A stretch of 64,000 nucleotides of DNA from Kocuria turfanensis. Its GTDB lineage: Bacteria > Actinomycetota > Actinomycetes > Actinomycetales > Micrococcaceae. Under the pieces are notes generated by a model. That model was not told the DNA's origin, did not search any database, and saw nothing but the letters and a program-made list of their open reading frames with translations. The stretch covers positions 1,303,008 through 1,367,007 of the forward strand of contig NZ_CP014480.1 in NCBI RefSeq assembly GCF_001580365.1. Direction: 5' to 3'. Positions 33,956 through 42,001 of this stretch are shown here, piece by piece. Made by a program: the position numbers and the translations under genes. The number at the start of each line of letters is the position of its first letter. Position 1 is the stretch's first letter.

Positions 33956-36154
33956 TCAGTAGGAGCGGGCGGCGGTCCGGGCCGCGGCCTTGGTCTCCGC
34001 GGTGGCCTTGCCCTTGTAGCCGCGGTAGCGGGGCCCGCGCTCGCCGTTCTTGCGGCGCCGGCCCGCGTTGCGCTCCCGGCCGGGCCGGTCGGAGATCGCC
34101 CCGGGGAACTCGGGCTCCTCGTCGCGGTCCACGGGGAAGACCTGGGCGACGGACGGGCGCGGGAGCGCCCACTCCCCGCCGCCCTGCCGGGTGGGCACGA
34201 CGTAGTCCGGGAAGTAGGAGCGGGGCTCCTCGAACGAGCCGTCCTCCCCCGGGTGCTGCACGGCCACGTAGACCATCCGCTCGCGGTCGTGGACCACCGG
34301 GCCGCAGCACTCGGCGTCCTGGGGGACGGCGAGGAACTGCTCCACGTTCCCGCGCCGGCGCCCGGACAGTCCCACCTTGTACATGCCGTCGTTGTAGCCG
34401 ATCGTGCCCGGGGCGCCGTCGGTGGTGATCCACAGGTTGCCCGCGGAGTCGAAGGCGAGGTTGTCCGGGCAGGAGATCGGGGAGACCTTCTGCGCCGGGT
34501 AGCCGGAGAAGTAGGTCGACGCGTTCTTCGCGGGGTCCCCGGCGACCAGCAGGATGTTCCAGTCGAACTCCAGGGCGGCGGCGCGGTTGTTCCGCTCGGT
34601 CAGCTCGATGACGTGCCCGTCGCGGTTCTGGGTGCGGGGGTTGGCCTCGTCCGGGCCGGCCTTCCCGGCGGTACCGCGCTGGGTGTTGTTGGTCAGCGCC
34701 ACGTAGAGCTTGCCGGTCAGCGGGGACGGCTCGACGTCCTCGGGGCGGTCCATCTTGGTGGCCCCGGCCTGGTCCGCGGCCAGGCGGGTGAAGACCAGAA
34801 CCTCCTCGACGGACATGCCGTCCACGGCCGACTCGCCGTCCACGACCAGCGGCAGCCACCGGCCGGAGCCGTCGAACGCGCCGTCGGAGGGCAGCCGCCC
34901 GGAGCCGTCGATCTCGGCGGCGGTGTCCCCGGTGAACTGCGCGACGTAGAGGTTGCCCTCGGCGAGCAGGGTCATGTTGTGCGCCCGGTCGCCCTCGACG
35001 TACTTCTTGGCGGAGACGAACTTGTAGAGGTAGTCGAAGCGCTCGTCGTCGCCGGAGTAGGCGACCACGGTGCCGTCCTCGGCCACCCGCACGTTGGCCC
35101 CCTCGTGCTTGAAGCGGCCCAGGCTCGTGTGCTTGACCGGGGTGGAGGACGGGTCCTGCGGGTCGATCTCCACGACCCAGCCGAAGCGGTGCGGCTCGTT
35201 CTCGTAGCCGGGCAGGGTCGAGTCGAAGCGGGGGTCCACCTCGTGCCAGCGGCGGCTCGGGTCGTCGGTGGAGATCCCGTAGCGCTTCTGCTCGGCGGAG
35301 CCGTTGCCCTTGAAGTACTGGTTGAAGTTCTCCTCCCCGGACAGGACGGTGCCCCAGGGGGTGGTGCCGCCGGCGCAGTTGTTCTGCGTGCCCAGCACCA
35401 CGGTGCCGGTGGGGTCGTCCCGGGTCTTCAGCAGGTCGGACCCCGCGGCCGGGCCGTCCACCGCGAACGGGGTGCTCAGGGTGATGCGCCGGTTGCGGCT
35501 GCCGCCGCGCACGTAGGACCAGGGCCGGCCGGGTCCGGTGCGGGCGATCTCGACGACGGACATCCCGTGCGCGGCCATGGCCACGCGGGCCACGCGCTCC
35601 AGGTCCCCGAGCTGGTCGGCCGGGAACATGTTCGCCTCGTTGGTGTACTCGTGGTTGTTCACGAGCACGCCGGTGCGGCCGCCGCGGTCCTGCAGGATGT
35701 CCAGATAGTCCGAGTTGTACCCGAACTGGCTCGCCTGCGCCTCGGGGGTCTGCTGCAGCGGGTCGAACTCCGGGGAGTCGGTGAACAGCGGGTCGCCCCA
35801 GCGGATGATCGGGGACCAGTCGTAGCCCTCCGGCACGGTGAGGTCGTCGACGGTGTTCGGGACGGGGGCGATCGGGGTGAAGGACAGCCCGGAGCGGCCG
35901 CGGCCGTGGGCCTGGGCGGCCTCGGGGGTGGCCCCGACGACACCGACGGTCACGGCCGCCGCGGCGCCCAGCCCGAGCGCGGAGCGACGGGACAGGGCGG
36001 CGCTCGCGATGTCCCGGAAGTAGCCGTTGCCGGAGGTGTTGCACTCCGGGCCGGCGCAGGCGTCGCCGCACTTCAGCCGGCAGGTGAGAGGACTGCGCTT
36101 GCCGCGGGCGTGGCCCAGCATGGGAAGGAGGGGGCGCTTGGCGATGTCGGTCAT
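33956..36154 (-). CDS. phoX: Tat-exported PhoX-type alkaline phosphatase (DUF839)
   Basis: The 732-residue protein has a twin-arginine signal (ALSRRSALGLGAA, Arg56-Arg57) followed by a hydrophobic run and AQAHG as the likely cleavage site. The mature part has PhoX/DUF839 marks: WGDPLFTDSPEFDP, VLVNNHEYTNEANMF, WGTVLSGEENFNQYF, and SPISCPDNLAFDSAGNLW. PhoX enzymes are calcium/iron-dependent phosphatases releasing phosphate outside the membrane. Before the Tat motif lie four cysteines (25, 29, 33, 38), which is unusual for a signal region. GGGAG precedes ATG 36154, and a PHO-box-like pair lies about 110 bases upstream. Confidence 0.9.
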   Translation of the reverse strand: MTDIAKRPLLPMLGHARGKRSPLTCRLKCGDACAGPECNTSGNGYFRDIASAALSRRSALGLGAAAAVTVGVVGATPEAAQAHGRGRSGLSFTPIAPVPNTVDDLTVPEGYDWSPIIRWGDPLFTDSPEFDPLQQTPEAQASQFGYNSDYLDILQDRGGRTGVLVNNHEYTNEANMFPADQLGDLERVARVAMAAHGMSVVEIARTGPGRPWSYVRGGSRNRRITLSTPFAVDGPAAGSDLLKTRDDPTGTVVLGTQNNCAGGTTPWGTVLSGEENFNQYFKGNGSAEQKRYGISTDDPSRRWHEVDPRFDSTLPGYENEPHRFGWVVEIDPQDPSSTPVKHTSLGRFKHEGANVRVAEDGTVVAYSGDDERFDYLYKFVSAKKYVEGDRAHNMTLLAEGNLYVAQFTGDTAAEIDGSGRLPSDGAFDGSGRWLPLVVDGESAVDGMSVEEVLVFTRLAADQAGATKMDRPEDVEPSPLTGKLYVALTNNTQRGTAGKAGPDEANPRTQNRDGHVIELTERNNRAAALEFDWNILLVAGDPAKNASTYFSGYPAQKVSPISCPDNLAFDSAGNLWITTDGAPGTIGYNDGMYKVGLSGRRRGNVEQFLAVPQDAECCGPVVHDRERMVYVAVQHPGEDGSFEEPRSYFPDYVVPTRQGGGEWALPRPSVAQVFPVDRDEEPEFPGAISDRPGRERNAGRRRKNGERGPRYRGYKGKATAETKAAARTAARSY

Positions 36155-36261
36155 GGCTCTCCCAGGGGATCGGTTCCGCGGGGCGACCGCGGGCGGGGAA
36201 CGGGTGCTCCGCCACTGCACCACCGCCGCGTGAGGCGTGGGGGGTGCCGAGGGAAAGCCCA

Positions 36262-36279
36262 CGTTAACGGGCGGTGACG
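36262..36279 (-). promoter_or_regulatory. Possible PHO box upstream of phoX
   Basis: On the minus strand CGTCACC and GTTAACG are spaced by four bases, giving the 11-base period of PhoP direct repeats (consensus unit GTTCACC). Each unit matches 5 of 7 positions. It is placed about 110 bases before ATG 36154, which suits phosphate-starvation control. Confidence 0.35.
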
Positions 36280-36334
36280 GCCCGGGGGCGCGACGCGCCG
36301 GTCGGGCCCGGAGCCGCCGCTGTGTGACGGCATC

Positions 36335-36373
36335 CCGCCGGGCCGTTCCGCCGGGCCGTCCTGCCGGACCGTC
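36335..36373. repeat. 13-bp tandem repeat, three copies
   Basis: CCGCCGGGCCGTT, CCGCCGGGCCGTC and CTGCCGGACCGTC follow one another, and a decayed fourth copy begins at 36374. It lies in the 266-base gap between menC and phoX. No function is evident. Confidence 0.7.
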
Positions 36374-36420
36374 CTGCCGCAGCGGGACCGGATGCCCCCG
36401 GACGCCACGGGCCCCGCCGG

Positions 36421-37434
36421 TCAGGCCGGAACGGCCCCCGCCGCGCCGGCGTGCACCCGGCGCACCCGCTCCAGCCACCACCGGCGCCGGTCCGCGGGCA
36501 CCGCCCGGGCCGCCAGCAGACCGGGGTCCGGGACGGCCTCCCGCAGCTCGAGCGCCCCGTCCACCGGGCGCAGCGGCTCGCGCAGGACGTCCTCGCGCAT
36601 GAGTGAGACCGTGCCCAGCCCGCACGCATAGGGCAGCTCGGGCAGCGCGGCGGCGAGGGCCAGCCCGGCCCGGATGCCCACCGAGGAGTCCAGCGCGGAG
36701 CTGACCACGGCGGGCAGCCCGGCCTGCGCCACCACGTCCAGGGCCCGGCGCACCCCGCCGAGCGGGGCGGCCTTGACCACGAGCAGGTCCGCCGCCCCGG
36801 CCCGGGCCACCGCCAGGGGATCGCTCTCCTTGCGCACGGACTCGTCGGCGGCCACGAGCACCGGCACGCCGCGGTCGGCGAGCCCCTCCCGCACCGCGGC
36901 CAGGCCGGCCACGGTGGGCACGGGCTGCTCCGCGTACGCGAGCCGGTGCTCCCCCAGCCGCTCCAGCGCCGCGAGCGCCGTGGGCACGTCCCACCCGCCG
37001 TTGGCGTCCACCCGCAGCTCCGCGTCCGGGAGCAGGGCCCGCACCGCCGCGACGCGGGCGGCGTCGTCGGAGAGGTCCTGGCCGCGCTCGGCGACCTTGA
37101 CCTTCACGGCGCGCACCCCCGTCCCGAAGCGGCCCAGCACCTCGGGCACCCGGGCCGCCGGCACGGCGGGCACCGTGGCGTTGACCGGGATCCGGGTGCG
37201 CCGGGGCGCCGGGAAGCCGTGCCACGCGGCGTCGACCGCGGCGCGCAGCCAGGCGGCGGCCTCGGCGTCCCCGTACTCGGGGAACGGCCCGAACTCGCCC
37301 CAGCCGGCCGGCCCGCGCAGCAGCATCGTCTCCCGCACCTCCACCCCCCGGAAGCGCACGCGCATCGGCAGGGCGACGACGTGCGCGTCGTCGAGCAGCT
37401 CGTCGAGCGGGGGCAGGGACGCGGGCTCGGTCAT
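36421..37434 (-). CDS. menC: o-Succinylbenzoate synthase
   Basis: The 337-residue enolase-superfamily enzyme has the catalytic lysines in RAVKVKVAE and VVKAAPLGGV and the metal ligands in LRVDANGGWD, YAEQPV and AADESV. It dehydrates SHCHC to o-succinylbenzoate in menaquinone synthesis. I chose ATG 37434, because TAGGCT lies seven bases upstream as a leaderless -10 hexamer; GTG 37440 would add two residues. No Shine-Dalgarno sequence is present. It has its own transcription unit, separated from menD by phoX. Confidence 0.93.
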   Translation of the reverse strand: MTEPASLPPLDELLDDAHVVALPMRVRFRGVEVRETMLLRGPAGWGEFGPFPEYGDAEAAAWLRAAVDAAWHGFPAPRRTRIPVNATVPAVPAARVPEVLGRFGTGVRAVKVKVAERGQDLSDDAARVAAVRALLPDAELRVDANGGWDVPTALAALERLGEHRLAYAEQPVPTVAGLAAVREGLADRGVPVLVAADESVRKESDPLAVARAGAADLLVVKAAPLGGVRRALDVVAQAGLPAVVSSALDSSVGIRAGLALAAALPELPYACGLGTVSLMREDVLREPLRPVDGALELREAVPDPGLLAARAVPADRRRWWLERVRRVHAGAAGAVPA

Positions 37435-37441
37435 GGCCACC

Positions 37442-37447
37442 AGCCTA
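37442..37447 (-). promoter_or_regulatory. -10 hexamer of menC (leaderless)
   Basis: TAGGCT on the minus strand is followed by seven bases and ATG 37434. Confidence 0.5.
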
Positions 37448-37554
37448 GGCGCGGTTCCTCAGCCCGCACTGATCCGCCCGTGGAACAATGAGGGCTCCGC
37501 GGGCGCGGACCCGGCCGCACCGGGACGCCCGCCCGCCCGACCACCAGGAGCTCC

Positions 37555-38406
37555 ATGACCACGACCGCCCACCACCGCCCGGCGCCGAGCGTCCTCCAGG
37601 CGCTCGCCCACGTGCTCGGCGCCGCCCTGCTGTTCGGCGGCGCCGTGGCGGTGGGCGTCGTGGCGCTGACCACCCCGACCGGCCAGTGGCTCGACGAGCT
37701 GGCCCTGCGGCAGGCCACGGGCGCGTTCCCCGGTCTCTCGGACCGGGCCCGGGAGCTGCTCGACCTCCTCCCCTGGGTGGTGGGGGTGGTCTCCGCCGTG
37801 TGCCTGGCCGTGCTCGTCGCCCGGTCCCGGCGCCTGGCCCCGGCGCTGACCGGGGCCGCGGTGGTGGTGCTGTCCAACCTCACGGTCCAGCTGCTCAAGC
37901 GCGTGCTCGTGGAGAAGCCGGACCTGGGCATCCAGGAGGCGGCCGGCAACTCCTTCCCCTCCGGGCACACGGCCGCCGCGGCCGCCGCCGTGGCGGTGGT
38001 GCTGCTGGCCGCGCCGGCCCGGTCCCGCCCGTTCGTGGCCCTGCTCGGGGCCGCGGCGACGACCGCGACCGGGGTCGCGACCCTGCTCAACGGCTGGCAC
38101 CGGCCCTCCGACGTCGTGGCCTCCCTGCTCGTCGTGGCGGGGTGGGCCGCGCTGGGCGGGCTGGTGCTGCGCGTGACCGGCCCGGTGGAGCGCCCCGTGC
38201 CCGGCCGGGGCCTGGTCGCGCTGCTGGCCGTCCTCGGCGCCGGCGCGCTGGCGGCCGGGCTGCTGCCGCTGTGGGCTGCGCTGCGGGTGCCGGGCGGCGG
38301 CTGGGCGGCGATGGCCGGCTGCGCGGCGATCCTGGGGGTCAGTCTGCTCGCGGCTGCGGCCCTGGCAGCGCTGCAAGCGCCGCGGTCGCGGCGTCCTCGA
38401 CCCTGA
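37555..38406 (+). CDS. PAP2-family membrane phosphatase
   Basis: The 283-residue protein has about six membrane helices and the PAP2 catalytic motifs: Lys in LLKRVLVEKPD, PSGH in NSFPSGHTAAAAA, and the final His/Asp motif NGWHRPSDVVAS. Such enzymes dephosphorylate undecaprenyl or phosphatidyl phosphates at the outer face of the membrane. The helix after the motif and a C-terminal Arg/Pro-rich end extend 68 bases into the convergent MBL-fold gene. The last helix lies partly in the overlap, so the overlap is probably genuine here. Confidence 0.88.
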   Translation: MTTTAHHRPAPSVLQALAHVLGAALLFGGAVAVGVVALTTPTGQWLDELALRQATGAFPGLSDRARELLDLLPWVVGVVSAVCLAVLVARSRRLAPALTGAAVVVLSNLTVQLLKRVLVEKPDLGIQEAAGNSFPSGHTAAAAAAVAVVLLAAPARSRPFVALLGAAATTATGVATLLNGWHRPSDVVASLLVVAGWAALGGLVLRVTGPVERPVPGRGLVALLAVLGAGALAAGLLPLWAALRVPGGGWAAMAGCAAILGVSLLAAAALAALQAPRSRRPRP

Positions 38407-39232
38407 TCCGTTCGAGCCGGTCCAGGAGGATCCGCGCCGCACCGGGGTTGTAGGGCAGGCGGAACATCGAGGCCGTCACCGGCCGCAGGCCCTCGGGCTG
38501 CGCGGCGGCGGCCTCGCTCGCGTCCACCCGCTCGATCGCCGTGCGCATGGTCTGCGCCTGCTGGAGCACGAAGCCGCGCTCCACGGGGTGGCCGTGCCCG
38601 GGGACGAAGACCCGGTACCGGTCGAGGGCGGCGAGGTGCTCCAGGGCGGTGGCCCAGCCCCGCGGATAGGAGTCGTCGAAGCTGGGGTCGGCGCCCTGCT
38701 CCACGATGTCGCCGGTGAACACGACGTCGTCCACGCCCACGCACACGTCGTTGTCGGTGTGCCCGCGCCCGAGCGAGAAGAGCACGGCGCCGCGCTCGCC
38801 CAGGTCCACGCGGGTCAGCGCGGGGCGCCGGCCGGTGCCGGGCAGGTGCCGGTTGGGCACCACCAGGCGGGTGTCCGGGCCGTCCGCGGCGGCCATCTCG
38901 GGCTCGTGGGTGCCCACGTAGGAGCGCTGGTAGTCGCCGTGCTCCTGGATCGCCTCGGCGCAGGCGCGGTGGGCCCAGAACTCCTCGGCGCCGTCGCGCT
39001 GGAACACCGCGTTGCCCATGAAGTGGTCGTAGTGCGCGTGGGTGTTCACCACCGTGAGGGGCAGGTCCGTCAGCGAGCGCACGGCGCCCAGGATCTCCCG
39101 GGCCTGGCGGGGGCCGGCGCCGGTGTCGATCACGAGGGCGCGACGGGTCCCGAGCACGAGACCGGAGTTCAGTCTCCAGTTGTCCGTGCTCACGGCGAAG
39201 ACGCCGTCGCGGAGTTCGTTGATGCGGGCCAC
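38339..39232 (-). CDS. Metallo-beta-lactamase-fold hydrolase
   Basis: The 297-residue protein has the zinc-binding signature THAHYDHFMGN near residue 65, then the downstream ligand His in GRGHTDND, Asp in FTGDIVEQG, and His in PGHGHP. These are class B/glyoxalase II-like hydrolase marks; the substrate is unknown. I chose GTG 39232, preceded by TACCCT at six bases, giving a leaderless mRNA; the open frame to 39280 would run through the divergent gluQ promoter. It overlaps the convergent PAP2 gene at its 3' end and is divergent from gluQ with only 40 bases between starts. Confidence 0.86.
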   Translation of the reverse strand: MARINELRDGVFAVSTDNWRLNSGLVLGTRRALVIDTGAGPRQAREILGAVRSLTDLPLTVVNTHAHYDHFMGNAVFQRDGAEEFWAHRACAEAIQEHGDYQRSYVGTHEPEMAAADGPDTRLVVPNRHLPGTGRRPALTRVDLGERGAVLFSLGRGHTDNDVCVGVDDVVFTGDIVEQGADPSFDDSYPRGWATALEHLAALDRYRVFVPGHGHPVERGFVLQQAQTMRTAIERVDASEAAAAQPEGLRPVTASMFRLPYNPGAARILLDRLERIRVEDAATAALAALPGPQPRAD

Positions 39233-39238
39233 CCTGCC

Positions 39239-39265
39239 AGGGTACCGACCGGCGCTGTCTATCCT
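39239..39265. promoter_or_regulatory. Back-to-back -10 hexamers of the MBL gene and gluQ
   Basis: On the minus strand TACCCT (39244-39239) serves GTG 39232. On the plus strand TATCCT (39260-39265) serves ATG 39273 with a seven-base gap. The hexamers are only 15 bases apart, so the polymerases would compete. Both transcripts would be leaderless. Confidence 0.5.
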
Positions 39266-39272
39266 GGCACCC

Positions 39273-40274
39273 ATGACCACTTCCTCCCTCGGGCGTGCGT
39301 CCGGAGGCGCCGGTCGCTACGCGCCGTCCCCCTCCGGGGACCTGCACCTGGGCAACCTGCGCACGGCCCTGATCGCGTGGGCTGCGGCCCGCTCGAGCGG
39401 GCGGCGCTTCGTGCTGCGCGTCGAGGACATCGACCGGGTGCGACCCGGCGCGGCCGGGCAGCAGCTGGCCGACCTCGCCCGTCTCGGACTGGACTGGGAC
39501 GGCCCGCCGCTGCTGCAGTCCACGCGCGAGACCGCCCACCGTGCCGCGGTCGCGCAGCTCACCGCGGCGGGGCGCACCTACGAGTGCTACTGCACGCGCC
39601 GGGAGATCCAGGCGGCGGCGAGCGCCCCGCACGGGGCGCCGGGCGCCTACCCGGGCACGTGCCGGGACCTCGGCGACGCCGAGCGCGCACGCCGCCGCCG
39701 CGACCGGCCGCCGGCGGTGCGGTTGCGGGCGGACGTGCGCTCCCGCACGGTCGTGGACCGCTGGGCCGGCCCGTACACGGGTCTGGTCGACGACTTCGTG
39801 CTGCTGCGCAACGACGGGCGGCCCGCCTACAACCTCGCGGTGGTCCTGGACGACGCCCACCAGGGCGTGGACCAGGTGGTGCGCGGCGACGACCTGCTGC
39901 CCTCGACCCCGCGGCAGGCCTACCTGGCGGCGGTGCTCGGGCTGCCCGAGCCGCAGTGGGCCCACGTGCCGCTCGTGCTCACCCCGGAGGGCCGGCGGCT
40001 GGCCAAGCGCGACGGGGCCGTGACCCTCTCCGAGCTCGCCGCGGCGGGCCACGGCGCGGAGGAGGTGCTGGGCTGGCTGGCGGCGTCGCTGGGCCTGCCC
40101 GGCCCCGTCCGCACGGCGCAGGACGTCCTCGCCGTCTTCGCCGAGGACGTCCTGCCGCGGGAGCCCTGGGTGGTGGACCCCTCCGGCTGGGCGCCTCAGG
40201 CGCGGAGCCGGGACCGGGGACCGGCCTCCTCCGGGGCGTGCGGGTCCTCGGGCTCGGCCAGGAACCGCTCGTAG
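39273..40274 (+). CDS. gluQ: Glutamyl-Q tRNA(Asp) synthetase
   Basis: The 333-residue protein is a truncated glutamyl-tRNA synthetase lacking the anticodon-binding half, which is the GluQRS form. It has HLGN (HIGH motif, residues 25-28) in RYAPSPSGDLHLGN, and KRDG in RRLAKRDGAVTLSEL at the KMSKS position. The zinc-site cysteines are in YECYCTRREI and YPGTCR. It attaches glutamate to queuosine in tRNA-Asp. The C-terminal 26 residues (Ser/Gly/Arg-rich) are encoded antisense to the end of aceB in a 79-base overlap and may be non-functional. The queuosine pathway itself is not seen in this window. Confidence 0.9.
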   Translation: MTTSSLGRASGGAGRYAPSPSGDLHLGNLRTALIAWAAARSSGRRFVLRVEDIDRVRPGAAGQQLADLARLGLDWDGPPLLQSTRETAHRAAVAQLTAAGRTYECYCTRREIQAAASAPHGAPGAYPGTCRDLGDAERARRRRDRPPAVRLRADVRSRTVVDRWAGPYTGLVDDFVLLRNDGRPAYNLAVVLDDAHQGVDQVVRGDDLLPSTPRQAYLAAVLGLPEPQWAHVPLVLTPEGRRLAKRDGAVTLSELAAAGHGAEEVLGWLAASLGLPGPVRTAQDVLAVFAEDVLPREPWVVDPSGWAPQARSRDRGPASSGACGSSGSARNRS

Positions 40275-41872
40275 GCCGGGGTCGTCAGGAACGCCGGGTA
40301 GTCGTCGCCCAGCGCGACCTCCTCGAAGATCGAGCGGGCGTCGTCGAAGCGGTCGCCCTCGGCCCGCTCGATCCGCCCGAACTCCTCCTCGACGAGCTCC
40401 TGCACCCACTCCCGGGTGATCTCCTCGCCGTGGTCCGTGATCGCCCGGGAGTTCACCCACTGCCAGATCTGGGAGCGGGAGATCTCCGCGGTCGCGGCGT
40501 CCTCCATCAGGTTGTGGATGCCGACCGCGCCGTTGCCGCGCAGCCAGGCCTCGATGTAGCGGATCCCGACCTCGATGTTGTTGCGGATCCCGGCCTCGGT
40601 GATCTTCCCCTCGGCCGAGGCGATGTCGATGAGCGCCTTGTCGTCGGGCACCACGTCGTCCCGCCGCCGGTCGAGCTGGTTGGGCTTCTCGCCCAGCACC
40701 TCGTCGAAGACCTCCCGGCACACGGGCACGAGGTCGGGGTGGGCCACCCAGGAGCCGTCGAAGCCGTCCTGGGCCTCCCGCATTTTGTCGGCCCGCACCT
40801 TCTCGATCGCGGCCCGGTTGACCTCCTCGTCGCGGCGGGACGGGATGAACGCGGCCATCCCGCCGATGGCCATGGCCTGCCGGCGGTGGCAGGCCCGCAC
40901 GAGCTGCTCGGTGTAGGCCCGCATGAACGGCTGGGTCATGGTCACGGCGTTGCGGTCGGGGAGGATGAAGCGGGGCCCCCGGGTGCGGAAGTTCTTGATG
41001 ATCGAGAAGATGTAGTCCCAGCGTCCGGCGTTGAGCCCCGCGGCGTGCTCGCCGAGCTCCCACAGGATCTCCTCCATCTCGAACGCCGCGGTGATCGTCT
41101 CGATCAGGACGGTCGCCCGGATGGTGCCGTGGTCCGCGCCGAGCATGGACTCCGCCCGGGTGAAGATGTCGTGCCACAGCCGCGCCTCGCGGTGGGACTC
41201 GGTCTTGGGCAGGTAGAAGTAGGGGCCCAGCCCCAGCTTCTTGAGCCGGCGGGCGTTGTGGAAGAAGTAGAGGCCGAAGTCGACCAGCGCCCCGGCGATG
41301 GGCTCGCCCCGCACGGACAGGTGCTTCTCCTCGAGGTGCCACCCGCGGGGCCGCACCACGATCGTCGGATTCGCCCGCGGGTCCTTGTTCTTCAGGGCGT
41401 ACCGCTTGCCGTCCGGGTTGGTGAACTCGATGGTCCCCTCGAGGGCGTCGATCAGGTTCAGCTGGTTGGTGACCACGTTGGTCCAGTGCGGGGTGTTGGC
41501 GTCCTCCATGTCGGCCAGCCACACCTGGGCCCCGGAGTTCAGGGCGTTGATGGTCATCTTCCGCTCGGTGGGCCCCGTGATCTCGACCCGCCGGTCCTCC
41601 AGCCCCGGCGGCGGCGGCGGGACCCGCCAGCAGTCGTCCTCGCGGATCTTCGCGGTCTCGGGCAGGAAGGTGGGGTCGGTGCCGCGGGCGATCGCCTTGC
41701 GCCGCTCCTCGCGGGCGGCCAGCAGCTCGCGGCGGCGCGGCTCGAACTCGCGGTGCAGGGCCGCCAGGAAGCCCAGCGCGTCGGGGCTGAGCACGCTGTT
41801 CTGCCGGGGCACGTGGTGACCGGTGAGGGTCACGCCGTTGATCGTCACGGGATCGCTGGTCATGGTCATCAT
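40196..41872 (-). CDS. aceB: Malate synthase A
   Basis: The 558-residue enzyme shows the diagnostic acetyl-CoA/glyoxylate site DMEDANTPHW, the catalytic Arg in IVVRPRGWHLEEKH, and KTESHREARLW, IETITAAFEMEEIL and MGGMAAFIP-like sequence (here IGGMAAFIPSRRD). It condenses glyoxylate with acetyl-CoA to give malate, the second glyoxylate-shunt step. ATG 41872 has GAGGAG seven bases upstream. It lies downstream of aceA on the same strand, separated by a strong hairpin, so aceB expression partly depends on readthrough or its own promoter. The 3' end overlaps gluQ by 79 bases. Confidence 0.95.
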   Translation of the reverse strand: MMTMTSDPVTINGVTLTGHHVPRQNSVLSPDALGFLAALHREFEPRRRELLAAREERRKAIARGTDPTFLPETAKIREDDCWRVPPPPPGLEDRRVEITGPTERKMTINALNSGAQVWLADMEDANTPHWTNVVTNQLNLIDALEGTIEFTNPDGKRYALKNKDPRANPTIVVRPRGWHLEEKHLSVRGEPIAGALVDFGLYFFHNARRLKKLGLGPYFYLPKTESHREARLWHDIFTRAESMLGADHGTIRATVLIETITAAFEMEEILWELGEHAAGLNAGRWDYIFSIIKNFRTRGPRFILPDRNAVTMTQPFMRAYTEQLVRACHRRQAMAIGGMAAFIPSRRDEEVNRAAIEKVRADKMREAQDGFDGSWVAHPDLVPVCREVFDEVLGEKPNQLDRRRDDVVPDDKALIDIASAEGKITEAGIRNNIEVGIRYIEAWLRGNGAVGIHNLMEDAATAEISRSQIWQWVNSRAITDHGEEITREWVQELVEEEFGRIERAEGDRFDDARSIFEEVALGDDYPAFLTTPAYERFLAEPEDPHAPEEAGPRSRLRA

Positions 41873-41950
41873 GGCTGGCTCCTCGCCTGGGGAGTGTCCT
41901 GGAAGAGATGGGGTGGGGCGTCCCGTCGGGACGCGGCCGTCGGCGGGTGC

Positions 41951-41988
41951 GGGGCGGCCGGGGACCCGCTCGGGTCCCCGGCCGCCCC
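41951..41988 (-). terminator. Hairpin between aceA and aceB
   Basis: GGGGCGGCCGGGGACCC (41951-41967) pairs with GGGTCCCCGGCCGCCCC (41972-41988), a perfect 17-bp stem with a four-base loop. It lies 14 bases after the aceA stop. Confidence 0.8.
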
Positions 41989-42001
41989 GTCCGCGATCGG
42001 C

